Shown here: positions 52,110 to 62,137 of the stretch, in pieces | Position numbering within the stretch: position 1 is the first letter of the stretch | Layout: each line of letters opens with the position of its first letter | Assembly: GCA_903970465.1 (NCBI GenBank) | Contig: CAJCIO010000179.1 | Span: 33,126 to 97,125 of the forward strand | Source of the DNA: Gammaproteobacteria bacterium | Lineage (GTDB): Bacteria > Pseudomonadota > Gammaproteobacteria > Pseudomonadales > Pseudomonadaceae | Reading direction: 5' to 3' | DNA: 64,000 nt | Notes under the pieces: generated by a model | The model's database searches: none | What the model saw: the letters and a program-made list of their open reading frames with translations, nothing else | What the model was told of the DNA's origin: nothing | Made by a program: the position numbers and the translations under genes

Positions 52110-52565
52110 ATGCGCGACGTTCCCGCCGACCAGCTGCACCAATACGTGGGCACCTGCCTGGGACGCTCCGACTGGCTGACCATCGACCAAGGGCGCATCA
52201 ACGACTTCGCCGATGCCACGGGCGATCACCAGTTCATCCATGTCGACCCGGAACGCGCGGCCACAGGGCCTTTTGGCACCACGATCGCCCATGGTTTGCT
52301 GACGCTATCGCTGATCCCCTCCTTGATGAGTCAGGTCATGGTGTTCCCTGCAGGCATGAAGATGGCCATCAACTACGGTATGGACAGCGTGCGCTTCATC
52401 CAACCGGTCAAGGTCAATTCCCAAGTGCGGCTCAAGGTCGACCTGACCGAAGTCAGCGAAAAAAAACCCGGCCAGTGGCTGATGAAAATCCTCGCCACGT
52501 TGGAAATAGAAGGCGAATCCAAACCCGCGTACATCGCCGAACCCCTGTCGCTGTGCCTCCTTTAG
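52110..52565 (+). CDS. MaoC-like dehydratase (hotdog fold)
   Basis: 151 residues from the ATG at 52110, with GGAGG 8 bases upstream. Hydratase-2 motif FADATGDHQFIHVDPERAAT, then FGTTIAHGLLTLSLIPSLMS. Members hydrate enoyl-CoA or related thioesters; this short stand-alone group is often called (R)-specific enoyl-CoA hydratase or NodN-like. The substrate is unknown. It faces away from lrgA. Confidence 0.88.
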   Translation: MRDVPADQLHQYVGTCLGRSDWLTIDQGRINDFADATGDHQFIHVDPERAATGPFGTTIAHGLLTLSLIPSLMSQVMVFPAGMKMAINYGMDSVRFIQPVKVNSQVRLKVDLTEVSEKKPGQWLMKILATLEIEGESKPAYIAEPLSLCLL

Positions 52566-52688
52566 GTCCGGGCCAGAGCTGTCGCCGCAAATCTGGCAAC
52601 ACTTGATACGAAATGAAAGCCTGCTAACGGCTATTTCCTCATCACCGGATTACGGCATACTCGGCGCCTCAATTGCCCGGATCCCGTC

Positions 52689-54428
52689 ATGCGCCCACTC
52701 GCTCCTCTTGCGCTTTCGCTGCTGCTCGTTGCTTGCGGTGATGGCGAATCCCTTTTGCCACCTGATGCGCGACTGCCCGATGGCGGCCGTTATCGCGGCG
52801 ACGTGGTCAACGGCGTTTTGCAAGGCGCAGGCCGGATCGATTACCCCAACGGCAGCTGGTACAAGGGCAATTTCGTCAACGGCCAGTGGCACGGTGACGG
52901 CGAATGGCATGGCAGCAACGGCGAGGTCTATCGCGGCCACTTCGAAAAAGGCCTGTTCGATGGCCAAGGCAGCCTGAGCACGCCGAAAAGCAGCTACAGC
53001 GGCGGCTTCAAGCTCGGTCGCCGCGACGGCGAAGGCACCCTCAAGGAGAAGAGCCAGACTTACCGCGGCAGCTTCAAGAACGATCAGTATTCCGGGGCCG
53101 GGCACCTCGAGCTAGAGGACGGCAGCATCTATCAGGGCCTGTTCGACCAAGGCAAGCCCAACGGCGAAGGCGTACGCAGCGACGCCAGCGGCAATCAGTT
53201 CAGCGGCAAGTTCGTCAACGGCCAGCTGGAGGGCCACGGCAACTACAGCAATGCCAACGGCGACCAGTACATCGGCAACTTCCACCAAAACCAGCTGCAA
53301 GGCCGCGGGCGCTTTGAAAACAGCGATGGGGATGTGTGGATCGGCGACTTCAAGGCCGGCGCCCTTACCGGCGAAGGCGAACTGCTGGGCAGCGATGGCA
53401 GCCATTACGTAGGGGGCTTCGCCGACTGGCACTTTGCTGGTCAGGGCAAGCTGAGCATGGCCGACGGCAGTGTGTTCGAGGGTGGCTTCGCCGACGACGC
53501 CTATCAGGGCGAGGGCGTGCTGACCGCCAAGAGCGGCGCTACACAAACCGGCTATTGGGTCAACGGTCAGCGCGTGCGCGATGGCAGCGGCCGCCTGTTG
53601 CCCGACAGCCTGGAGCAAGGCCTGCTCAACCAAGGCGCGTTGCTGGACAAAGCACTGGCCGCCGTACCGCGCTCCACACCGGCGACCGAACTGTACAGCC
53701 TGGTGCTGGGCGGTGACGGCAACCAGAGCGTGTTCCTGCGTGAAGCCGATTATGTCAGCGCCATGCTTGCCAGCCGCTTTGGCGCCGTAGGCCAGATCAC
53801 CCTGGTCAATCATCGCGACCGCCTCATCGACCGCCCGATGGCCAGCCGCGAAACCCTCAGCCGCGCGGTCAAGACCCTGGCCGAGCGCACTGGCCCGGAA
53901 GATTTGATCTTCATCTACCTGACCAGCCACGGCACCCAGAACCACGAACTGGTGCTCGAACAGCCGCGCATGGAGCTCGCCGATCTGCCCGCCGACGAGT
54001 TGGCCAGCGTGCTCGCGCCGCTCAAGGACCGTGACAAGGTGATAGTCATTTCATCTTGCTACTCCGGAGGTTTCATCCCGGTCCTCAAGGACTCCCGTAC
54101 ACTGATCATGACCGCTTCACGGGCTGATCGGGTGTCATTCGGGTGCTCTGAAGAAGCCGACTTCACATATTTCGGTGATGCCTTGTTCGCCCAGGCGCTG
54201 AACGCCACCGACGACTTGCAACAGGCATTTGAACAAGCGCGCGCTCACGTTGCCGAAAGGGAGATAGCCGACAACTACGAGCCCTCCGAGCCGCAGATCT
54301 GGGCGCCCAAAGGCGTGATTGCGCACTGGCAGCGGTTGCGTCAGCAGCAAGCGCAAAAAGCCTTGCAGAGTGCTGCAGCTGCGGCCAAGGCAGCGCGCAA
54401 GGGAGCAGGCGTTGTCGCCCAAGACTAA
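52689..54428 (+). CDS. Lipoprotein with MORN repeats and a C13 caspase-fold peptidase
   Basis: 579 residues. Signal and lipobox LLLVACGDGE (acylated Cys16). About 11 MORN repeats of 23 residues follow from residue 35 to 290, for example YRGHFEKGLFDGQGS and YIGNFHQNQLQGRGR. The C-terminal part (about 335-545) is a legumain/caspase-like C13 peptidase: catalytic His414 in IYLTSHGTQN and Cys457 in VISSCYSGGF, followed by MTASRADRVSFGCSEEADFT. A helical Gln/Ala-rich tail ends the chain. It would sit on the inner or outer membrane facing the periplasm. Substrate unknown. It stands alone between a MaoC gene and an NAD(P)-binding gene. Confidence 0.88.
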   Translation: MRPLAPLALSLLLVACGDGESLLPPDARLPDGGRYRGDVVNGVLQGAGRIDYPNGSWYKGNFVNGQWHGDGEWHGSNGEVYRGHFEKGLFDGQGSLSTPKSSYSGGFKLGRRDGEGTLKEKSQTYRGSFKNDQYSGAGHLELEDGSIYQGLFDQGKPNGEGVRSDASGNQFSGKFVNGQLEGHGNYSNANGDQYIGNFHQNQLQGRGRFENSDGDVWIGDFKAGALTGEGELLGSDGSHYVGGFADWHFAGQGKLSMADGSVFEGGFADDAYQGEGVLTAKSGATQTGYWVNGQRVRDGSGRLLPDSLEQGLLNQGALLDKALAAVPRSTPATELYSLVLGGDGNQSVFLREADYVSAMLASRFGAVGQITLVNHRDRLIDRPMASRETLSRAVKTLAERTGPEDLIFIYLTSHGTQNHELVLEQPRMELADLPADELASVLAPLKDRDKVIVISSCYSGGFIPVLKDSRTLIMTASRADRVSFGCSEEADFTYFGDALFAQALNATDDLQQAFEQARAHVAEREIADNYEPSEPQIWAPKGVIAHWQRLRQQQAQKALQSAAAAAKAARKGAGVVAQD

Positions 54429-54478
54429 GCTTTACAGTAGCCATCACCCGGTTGGCACGTGTCGCAAGGAGTAGCACC

Positions 54479-55120
54479 ATGTACCTGACCCCGCAGCATA
54501 TCCTCCTCGCCGGCGCCACCGGGCTGACCGGTGAACACCTGCTTGACCGCTTGCTCAACGAACCTACCGTCAGCCGTGTGTTGGCCCCGACCCGGCGGCC
54601 GCTGGCCGAGCATCCCCACCTGGAAAATCCGGTGGGCAACCTCGCCGATCTGCTGCCGCAACTCGAAGGCCGCGTCGATATCGCCTACTGCTGCCTGGGC
54701 AGCACGATCAAACAAGCGGGCTCGGAAGATGCATTTCGGGCCATCGATCACGACCTGGTGGTGGCCTATGGGCAACGCGCCCGGGACATGGGGGCGCGCC
54801 ACCTGCTAGTGATCAGCGCGGTCAATGCCGATGAAACATCATCGATCTTCTATAACCGAGTGAAGGGCGAGACAGAAAAATCGCTGATCGCGCAAAACTG
54901 GCCACAACTGACCATCGCCCGCCCGTCGATTCTGCTCGGCACCCGCACCGAGCCGCGTTTGAGCGAGCAACTGGCTGGCCCTTTATCGCGGCTGATTCCC
55001 GGTAAATACCATGGCATCGAAGCCACGCAACTGGCCCGCGCACTGTGGCGCTTGGCGCTGGAAGAGCAGGACGGGGTGCGCGTGGTCGAGTCGGACGAGC
55101 TGCGGCGGCTGGGGAAATAG
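54479..55120 (+). CDS. NAD(P)-binding Rossmann protein, SDR-type (HTATIP2-like)
   Basis: 213 residues from the ATG at 54479 after AAGGAG. Extended/atypical SDR: ILLAGATGLTGEHLLDRLLN (dinucleotide binding, TGxxGxxG form), DIAYCCLGSTIKQAGSEDAF and HLLVISAVNADETSSIFYNR with YxxxK replaced by YNRVKGETE, which retains Tyr and Lys. Similar proteins are annotated as oxidoreductases or nucleoside-diphosphate-sugar epimerases without proven substrate. Confidence 0.85.
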   Translation: MYLTPQHILLAGATGLTGEHLLDRLLNEPTVSRVLAPTRRPLAEHPHLENPVGNLADLLPQLEGRVDIAYCCLGSTIKQAGSEDAFRAIDHDLVVAYGQRARDMGARHLLVISAVNADETSSIFYNRVKGETEKSLIAQNWPQLTIARPSILLGTRTEPRLSEQLAGPLSRLIPGKYHGIEATQLARALWRLALEEQDGVRVVESDELRRLGK

Positions 55121-55146
55121 CTGGCTTGTGAGCCATGGCTCATGGC

Positions 55147-55218
55147 GCCTTCGCGGGCAAGCTGTGCTCCCACAGTCGGTTTGCACTGTGGGAGTACAGC
55201 TTGCTCGCGAAGAGGCCC
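55147..55218. repeat. REPIN downstream of the NAD(P)-binding gene
   Basis: CCTTCGCGGGCAAGCTGTGC (from 55148) and the inverted GAGTACAGCTTGCTCGCGAA (about 55192-55211), nearly perfect partners. Confidence 0.8.
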
Positions 55219-55224
55219 GAAAGC

Positions 55225-55500
55225 CTACAACCCGCCTTGAGCGCTGAACCCAATACCCGCAGCAGTCAGCAGCGACAATGGCAACAATAAAGTATCGAGC
55301 AGCATGCTACCTGGCATGTCCCAAGCGGGGTATTTCGGCCCGTCAGTGCCGAAGCGGTCCTGAGGGCAGCATCCGCCCTGCGCCAGGTAATAATCCAGCC
55401 GTGTACCGGCGTATACCACCGGTGCGCCGGCCTTGTTGGCATCCAGCGTGCTGACGGTGGCGCAGCCTGTGAGGCTGGCGACCAGCGCACTGAATATCAA
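55225..55500 (-). CDS. YceK/YidQ-like lipoprotein (DUF1375)
   Basis: 91 residues if the TTG at 55500 is used. There is no ATG in frame upstream of the signal segment; the longer frame to 55935 crosses a REPIN and ubiX and is not coding. Lipobox LVASLTGCATVST with Cys near residue 13, then the family pattern PVVYAGTRLDYYL and DMPGSMLLDTLLLPLSLLT. Function unknown; related small lipoproteins are outer-membrane. A REPIN ends just upstream of the start and could have replaced the original start region. Confidence 0.72.
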   Translation of the reverse strand: MIFSALVASLTGCATVSTLDANKAGAPVVYAGTRLDYYLAQGGCCPQDRFGTDGPKYPAWDMPGSMLLDTLLLPLSLLTAAGIGFSAQGGL

Positions 55501-55511
55501 TCCGTGAACAG

Positions 55512-55604
55512 CCCTGTAGCGAGGTGGCTTGCCCCCGATCCGACAGGCCTGACACGACAGGGTGTCCGAGCTGTTTTCGGGGGCGAGCTCCCTCGCCGCA
55601 CAGG
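55512..55604. repeat. REPIN between the YceK-like gene and ubiX
   Basis: CCCTGTAGCGAGGTGGCTTG (from 55512) and inverted GGGGGCGAGCTCCCTCGCCG (about 55579-55598). It occupies almost the whole gap, leaving no normal promoter for the YceK-like gene. Confidence 0.8.
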
Positions 55605-55610
55605 CGGCTC

Positions 55611-56240
55611 TCACTCCTCCCCACCAAAATGATGCTCGCCCCAGCGCGGCAACATGTCCTGAGGGATATCCAGCAGATTGAGTACCCGCGCGACGACGAA
55701 ATCGATCAGGTCGTCCAGCGTCTGCGGCTGATGGTAGAAACCCGGAGAGGCGGGCAGGATCACCGCGCCCATCTGCGACAGCTTGAGCATGTTCTCCAGG
55801 TGAATGGTCGAGTACGGCGCCTCGCGGGGGACCAGAATCAGCTGTCGACGCTCCTTGAGGGTCACATCCGCAGCGCGCTCGATCAGATTGTTGCAGGCAC
55901 CTGTGGCGATCGCCGACAACGTTCCCGTGGAGCAAGGCACCACCACCATGGCCGCAGGCGCGCCGGAACCGGAGGCCACGGGGGACATCCAGTCTTCTTT
56001 GCCATACACACGAATCTGCCCCGCCGACGCGCCGGTGTATTCGGTAAGGAACGCCTGCATGCTCTGCGGCTTGGCCGGCAGCAGTACGTCGGTTTCGGTG
56101 GCCAGCACCAACTGCGCGGCCTTGGAGATGAGGAAATGCACCTCGCGGTCCTCGCGCACCAGGCAGTCGAGCAGGCGCAGGCCGTATTGCGCGCCAGAGG
56201 CGCCGGTCATAGCCAGAGTAATGCGTTCCGGGCCGCTCAT
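55611..56240 (-). CDS. ubiX: Flavin prenyltransferase UbiX
   Basis: Makes prenylated FMN, the cofactor of UbiD decarboxylase in ubiquinone synthesis. 209 residues from the ATG at 56240 (MSGPERITLAMTGASGAQYG); the longer frame to 56315 crosses a REPIN. TGASGAQYGLRLLDCL, VVVPCSTGTLSAIATGACNN and VPREAPYSTIHLENMLKL match UbiX. Directly downstream of mpl, as in P. aeruginosa. Confidence 0.95.
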   Translation of the reverse strand: MSGPERITLAMTGASGAQYGLRLLDCLVREDREVHFLISKAAQLVLATETDVLLPAKPQSMQAFLTEYTGASAGQIRVYGKEDWMSPVASGSGAPAAMVVVPCSTGTLSAIATGACNNLIERAADVTLKERRQLILVPREAPYSTIHLENMLKLSQMGAVILPASPGFYHQPQTLDDLIDFVVARVLNLLDIPQDMLPRWGEHHFGGEE

Positions 56241-56278
56241 GGGTTGGCTCCTGTCAGACCTGCGTTGGGGATGCTGAC

Positions 56279-56353
56279 GCCTTCGCGGGCAAGCCCTGCT
56301 CCCACAGGTGTACACGCTTCAATGTGGGACCAAGGCTTGCCCGCGAAGAGGCC
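56279..56353. repeat. REPIN between mpl and ubiX
   Basis: GCCTTCGCGGGCAAGCCCTG (from 56279) and inverted GACCAAGGCTTGCCCGCGAA (about 56327-56346), in the gap between mpl and ubiX. Confidence 0.85.
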
Positions 56354-56373
56354 ATCAGCCACACGTATAGACA

Positions 56374-57723
56374 TCATCGCAACGCCTCCGCCAGCTTCAC
56401 ATGCAGGCCACCGAAGCCACCGTTGCTCATGATCACTACATGAGTGCCCGACACCGCCTGGGCCTTGACCCGGGCAATGATGGCCTCAAGGCTGTCGGCT
56501 ACCATGGTCGATACTGTGCTCGGCGCCACAGCCGCGGCCAGGTCCCAGCCCAGATTCGGCGGCGCATACCAGATCACCTCATCGGCGTCGTTTACGCTGC
56601 CTGGCAAGCCATCCCGGTGAGCGCCGAGCTTCATCGAATTGGAACGCGGCTCGATCACCGCAATCAATGGCGCATCGCCAATACGCTTGCGCAAGCCATC
56701 CAGGGTGGTCGCGATCGCGGTGGGGTGGTGAGCGAAGTCGTCATAAATAGTGATACCACGCACTTGCGCAACCTTCTCCATCCGCCGCTTGACGTTCTTG
56801 AACGCCCCTAGGGCTTCGATCGCCATCGCAGGCACTACGCCCACATGCCGAGCCGCGGCCAGAGTGGCCAAGGCGTTGGCGACGTTGTGCTGGCCAGTCA
56901 GGCCCCAGTCGACGATGCCTTGACTGCTGCCCTCGAACAGCACCTCGAAGCGCGAGCCGTCTTCGCTGAGCAACCGCGCCTGCCACTGGCCACCCAGACC
57001 GGTGGTCTGCACGGGCGTCCAGCAACCCATGCTGATCACCCGCTGCAGCGCAGGCTCGGTGGTCGGATGGATGATCAGGCCCTGGCTTGGAATGGTCCGC
57101 ACCAAGTGATGAAACTGCCGCTCGATCGCCGCCAGATCCGGGAAAATATCCGCGTGGTCGTATTCCAGATTGTTGAGGATCGCGGTGCGTGGGCGGTAGT
57201 GGACGAATTTCGAGCGTTTATCGAAGAACGCGCTGTCGTATTCGTCGGCCTCGACCACGAAGAACGGCGTACCGCCCAGGCGCGCCGATACCGCGAAATT
57301 CTGCGGCACGCCGCCGATCAGAAACCCTGGGCTCATGCCAGCATGTTCCAGCACCCAGGCCAACATGCTGCTGGTGGAGGTCTTGCCGTGAGTGCCGGCC
57401 ACGGCCAGTACCCAGCGACCTTGCAGCACGTGATCGGCCAGCCATTGCGGCCCGGACACATACGGCAAGCCTTTGTCGAGCACGTACTCCACGGCTGGAT
57501 TGCCACGCGACAAGGCGTTGCCAATGATCACCAGGTCGGGCGCCGGGTCCAGCTGAGCGGCGTCATAACCCTGAGTCAACTCGATGCCCTGAGCCTGCAA
57601 CTGCGTGCTCATCGGGGGATAGACATTGGCGTCCGAGCCCGTAACGCGGTGACCCAGCTCCTTGGCCAGCACCGCCAACGAGCCCATGAAAGTGCCGCAA
57701 ATACCAAGAACGTGAATATGCAT
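56374..57723 (-). CDS. mpl: UDP-MurNAc:L-Ala-gamma-D-Glu-meso-DAP ligase
   Basis: Reuses the recycled tripeptide by joining it to UDP-MurNAc. 449 residues from the ATG at 57723 (MHIHVLGICGTFMGSLAVLA). Mur ligase motifs: LAVAGTHGKTSTSSMLAWVL (ATP binding), VVEADEYDSAFFDKRSKFVH and YDDFAHHPTAIATTLDGLRK. Acts in the same recycling branch as the LD-carboxypeptidase at 35321. Confidence 0.95.
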   Translation of the reverse strand: MHIHVLGICGTFMGSLAVLAKELGHRVTGSDANVYPPMSTQLQAQGIELTQGYDAAQLDPAPDLVIIGNALSRGNPAVEYVLDKGLPYVSGPQWLADHVLQGRWVLAVAGTHGKTSTSSMLAWVLEHAGMSPGFLIGGVPQNFAVSARLGGTPFFVVEADEYDSAFFDKRSKFVHYRPRTAILNNLEYDHADIFPDLAAIERQFHHLVRTIPSQGLIIHPTTEPALQRVISMGCWTPVQTTGLGGQWQARLLSEDGSRFEVLFEGSSQGIVDWGLTGQHNVANALATLAAARHVGVVPAMAIEALGAFKNVKRRMEKVAQVRGITIYDDFAHHPTAIATTLDGLRKRIGDAPLIAVIEPRSNSMKLGAHRDGLPGSVNDADEVIWYAPPNLGWDLAAAVAPSTVSTMVADSLEAIIARVKAQAVSGTHVVIMSNGGFGGLHVKLAEALR

Positions 57724-57926
57724 GATTGACCTCGTAAAACATCGGGGCAGGTTAGCCCAGCGTGGGAAAAATCTCACGTCTTGTATTTGCGCATGACAGG
57801 GCAACCGTACCGCCCGGCAACCTATGCTTTAGGCGTAGACGTGGGCATACCGCCTTCCTTTGCTCTAAGCTCAATGGGCCGCCCCGGCGAGCTCTCCCCC
57901 AATAACTAATAGTCAGGAGATATCCC

Positions 57927-59447
<1,521 letters not shown>

Positions 59448-59456
59448 TATCGACCA

Positions 59457-59485
59457 GAGGCCGCCCATGCCTTTGGGGCGGCCTC
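59457..59485. terminator. Hairpin after the aldehyde dehydrogenase gene
   Basis: GAGGCCGCCC (59457-59466) and GGGCGGCCTC (59476-59485) pair perfectly around a 9-base loop, 10 bases after the stop. No T-tract, so it is a probable but not certain terminator. Confidence 0.5.
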
Positions 59486-59510
59486 GGTAGATGTGTTGCG
59501 CTTACTGTCC

Positions 59511-59590
59511 CCTTCGCGGGCAAGCCTTGCTGCCACGGTGTTAACCGTTCCTGAGGCGTGTTTCTGTGAGAGCAAGGCTTGCCCGCGAAG
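59511..59590. repeat. REPIN between the aldehyde dehydrogenase and GNAT genes
   Basis: CCTTCGCGGGCAAGCCTTGC (from 59512) and inverted GAGAGCAAGGCTTGCCCGCG (about 59568-59587). Confidence 0.85.
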
Positions 59591-59733
59591 ACCCACTACC
59601 AGGCAAAGCAAATCCCCCTGATCGCCAGCCATGGTGCTCCTCGCCCCAATGCGGTATTAATTGCCTAACGAGTTGCAGAGATCCGACTTACTGCCCGGTA
59701 CCGGCCAATACCGATGACATCGCGAGGTTTGTC

Positions 59734-60192
59734 ATGCGAATTATCCAAGCGTCTCTCGAACATCTGGACATGATTACCCCGCTGTTCGTCAAATACCGCG
59801 AGTTCTACGGTGAGTTGCCCTTCCCGGATTCTTCCCGTGCCTTCCTCGAAAAACGCCTGCGCCGCAAGGAATCGGTCATCTACCTGGCCTTGGCCGACAA
59901 TGACGACAGCAAAATCCTTGGGTTCTGCCAGCTCTACCCCAGTTTCTCATCGCTATCGCTAAAGCGCGTATGGATCCTCAACGACATCTACGTGGCCGAG
60001 GATGCCCGACGCATGCTGGTGGCCGATCACCTGATGCGCACCGCGAAGAAAATGGCCAAAGAGACACAGGCCGTGCGGATGCGCGTGTCCACCAGCAGCA
60101 ATAACGATGTGGCGCAGAAGGTGTACGAGTCGATCGGCTTTCGAGAAGATGCCGAGTTCAAGAACTACGTGTTGCCGATTTCCCAGGATTGA
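59734..60192 (+). CDS. GNAT-family N-acetyltransferase
   Basis: 152 residues from the ATG at 59734, GAGG upstream. The acetyl-CoA site is visible as WILNDIYVAEDARRMLVADH (about residues 85-104) and the C-terminal AQKVYESIGFREDAEFKNYV. GNAT substrates cannot be predicted from sequence. Alone between the aldehyde dehydrogenase and DedA genes, same strand. Confidence 0.9.
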   Translation: MRIIQASLEHLDMITPLFVKYREFYGELPFPDSSRAFLEKRLRRKESVIYLALADNDDSKILGFCQLYPSFSSLSLKRVWILNDIYVAEDARRMLVADHLMRTAKKMAKETQAVRMRVSTSSNNDVAQKVYESIGFREDAEFKNYVLPISQD

Positions 60193-60383
60193 TCTGCAGA
60201 CCGCCCAGACCACTCACCTGGCGGTGTGCGGGAGTTGGCTGCGCCCCCTGAACGGTCCCGTCAATATTCGACCTGAATCCTTCGGTAACGCTTTTGACGC
60301 TTTTCCGCATTTACCCGCTCTATAATGCCGCCCACTTCTACCCTCTTGATCCGTAGTTTCGGACTCTCACACAGGTAATGCGC

Positions 60384-61028
60384 ATGGAACTCAGCCTTCT
60401 CAACATCATTTTGCACCTTGATGTGTTCCTAAATGAGTTGGTCAACCAGTACGGCGTCTGGATCTACGCCATCCTCTTCCTGGTGATTTTCTGCGAGACG
60501 GGCCTGGTGGTAATGCCTTTCCTGCCCGGCGACTCCCTGTTGTTCATCGCTGGCGCCGTCGCCGCAGGCGGTGGCATGGACCCGATTCTGCTCGCCTCAT
60601 TGCTGATGGCGGCTGCGATCCTCGGCGACAGCACCAACTACCTGATCGGCCGATTCGCTGGCGACAAACTGTTCCAGAACCCCAACTCGAAAATTTTCCG
60701 TCGCGACTACCTTGACCAGACCCACGCCTTCTACGAGCGCCACGGCGGCAAAACCGTCACCCTCGCCCGCTTCCTGCCAATCATCCGCACCTTCGCCCCC
60801 TTTGTGGCCGGGGTGGGCAAAATGTCTTATCCGCGCTTTCTCGGCTTCAGCGCGCTCGGCACAGTCTTCTGGGTCTGCGGCCTGATTGCCCTAGGCTATT
60901 TCTTCGGTAATGTGCCTTTCATCAAGAAAAACCTCACCCTGATGATTGTCGTCATCATCCTCATCTCGGCCCTGCCCATGATCATCGGCTTTATCCGCAG
61001 CCGCCTCGGCCGCACCGCCAAAGCCTGA
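60384..61028 (+). CDS. DedA-family membrane protein
   Basis: 214 residues from the ATG at 60384, which has AGGT at a proper distance; the ATG at 60378 is too close to it. GLVVMPFLPGDSLLFIAGAV, GDSTNYLIGRFAGDK, and the family arginines in TLARFLPIIRTFAPFVAGVG identify DedA/VTT. Recent work links the family to undecaprenyl-phosphate recycling and lipid flipping. Second DedA domain in the window, after the fusion at 48818. Confidence 0.9.
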   Translation: MELSLLNIILHLDVFLNELVNQYGVWIYAILFLVIFCETGLVVMPFLPGDSLLFIAGAVAAGGGMDPILLASLLMAAAILGDSTNYLIGRFAGDKLFQNPNSKIFRRDYLDQTHAFYERHGGKTVTLARFLPIIRTFAPFVAGVGKMSYPRFLGFSALGTVFWVCGLIALGYFFGNVPFIKKNLTLMIVVIILISALPMIIGFIRSRLGRTAKA

Positions 61029-61032
61029 CATC

Positions 61033-61851
61033 ATGTGGTCATGGCGCGCCTGGCGCAGGCGCAAAACCCTCGCCAGGCACGCACTGGCGCCCGATCTATG
61101 GGCCAGCGTGCGCCAGGCGCTGTCGATGCTCGACGGCCTTGACAGCGCTCAGGACCAACGCCTGCAGGAGTTGTGCATCCTGTTCCTGCTGGACAAGCGC
61201 CTGACCGCACTGCCCGGCGTCGACCTCGACGACACCGGCCGGCTCCTCCTCGCTGCCCAGGCGCAACTGCCTCTATTGGAACTGCCCGAGGTCGACTGGT
61301 ATCGAGGCTTTCATGAAATCGTCCTTTACCCCGACGACTTCCTCAGCCCGCAGCGCCACCGCGACGCCAGCGGCGTCGAACATGTATGGGACGACGAACG
61401 CAGCGGCGAAGCCTGGCAACAAGGCCCGATCATCCTCGCCTGGCCCGGCGTCCAAGCCAGCGGCGGCTGGGAAGGCTACAACCTGGTCATTCACGAACTG
61501 GCGCACAAGCTCGACATGCTCACCGGCGACGCCAACGGCCTGCCGCCCCTGCACAGCAACATGCGCGTCGCCGCCTGGGCCAGCACCATGCAAACCGCCT
61601 ATGACGACCTCGATCGGCAGCTCGAAGCCAATCCGGATGCCGAAACGGCCATCGATCCCTATGCGGCCGAAAACCCGGGAGAGTTCTTTGCCGTCACCAG
61701 CGAATACTTCTTCAGCGCTCCCGACCTGCTCCACGACGCCTACCCGCAGGTCTACGAGCAACTGAAACTCTTCTATCGCCAGGATCCACTGACGCGCCTG
61801 CAACAACTCCAAAGCAGCGATCCGCAATACCAGCAGCCCCAGCCAGCCTGA
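61033..61851 (+). CDS. mtfA: Zinc metallopeptidase MtfA (M90)
   Basis: 272 residues, 4 bases after the DedA gene. The zinc motif HELAH is at residues 154-158 (YNLVIHELAHKLDM), with a further Glu near 224 (VTSEYF) in the position of the third ligand. E. coli MtfA cleaves peptides and binds the Mlc repressor to relieve ptsG repression; whether the same partner exists here is unknown. The usual extra N-terminal helices (WSWRAWRRRKTL) are present. Confidence 0.92.
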   Translation: MWSWRAWRRRKTLARHALAPDLWASVRQALSMLDGLDSAQDQRLQELCILFLLDKRLTALPGVDLDDTGRLLLAAQAQLPLLELPEVDWYRGFHEIVLYPDDFLSPQRHRDASGVEHVWDDERSGEAWQQGPIILAWPGVQASGGWEGYNLVIHELAHKLDMLTGDANGLPPLHSNMRVAAWASTMQTAYDDLDRQLEANPDAETAIDPYAAENPGEFFAVTSEYFFSAPDLLHDAYPQVYEQLKLFYRQDPLTRLQQLQSSDPQYQQPQPA

Positions 61852-61902
61852 GCACCATTCAACCAAGACCCGTGCGGGATCTATGGTTTGCACAAGCTGT
61901 GC

Positions 61903-61992
61903 CGGCCTCTTCGCGGGCACGCCATGCCCCCACCAGTCGCCAATCCCGAGCCGTATACCTGTGGGAGCACAGCTCGCTGGCGAAGGCGGCCT
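61903..61992. repeat. REPIN between mtfA and ppa
   Basis: GGCCTCTTCGCGGGCACGCC (from 61904) and inverted GGGAGCACAGCTCGCTGGCGAAGG (about 61963-61986); the right copy is diverged. Confidence 0.7.
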
Positions 61993-62070
61993 GACTGTCG
62001 TCATTCCCTGTATGCCTTACTCCGCGAGCCCTCTCGCCCGCCGACCATGGCAAGCCGCCGCGAATATGCC

Positions 62071-62076
62071 TATAAT
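62071..62076 (+). promoter_or_regulatory. Putative -10 box of ppa
   Basis: Perfect TATAAT 62 bases before the ppa ATG, in the last part of the intergenic gap after the REPIN. The -35 is not clear. Confidence 0.45.
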
Positions 62077-62137
62077 CCGGACCACTTTTTGGCTAAATCG
62101 GCCAATCCATCAGGCCTGACAACGGGGGCAACGCCCA

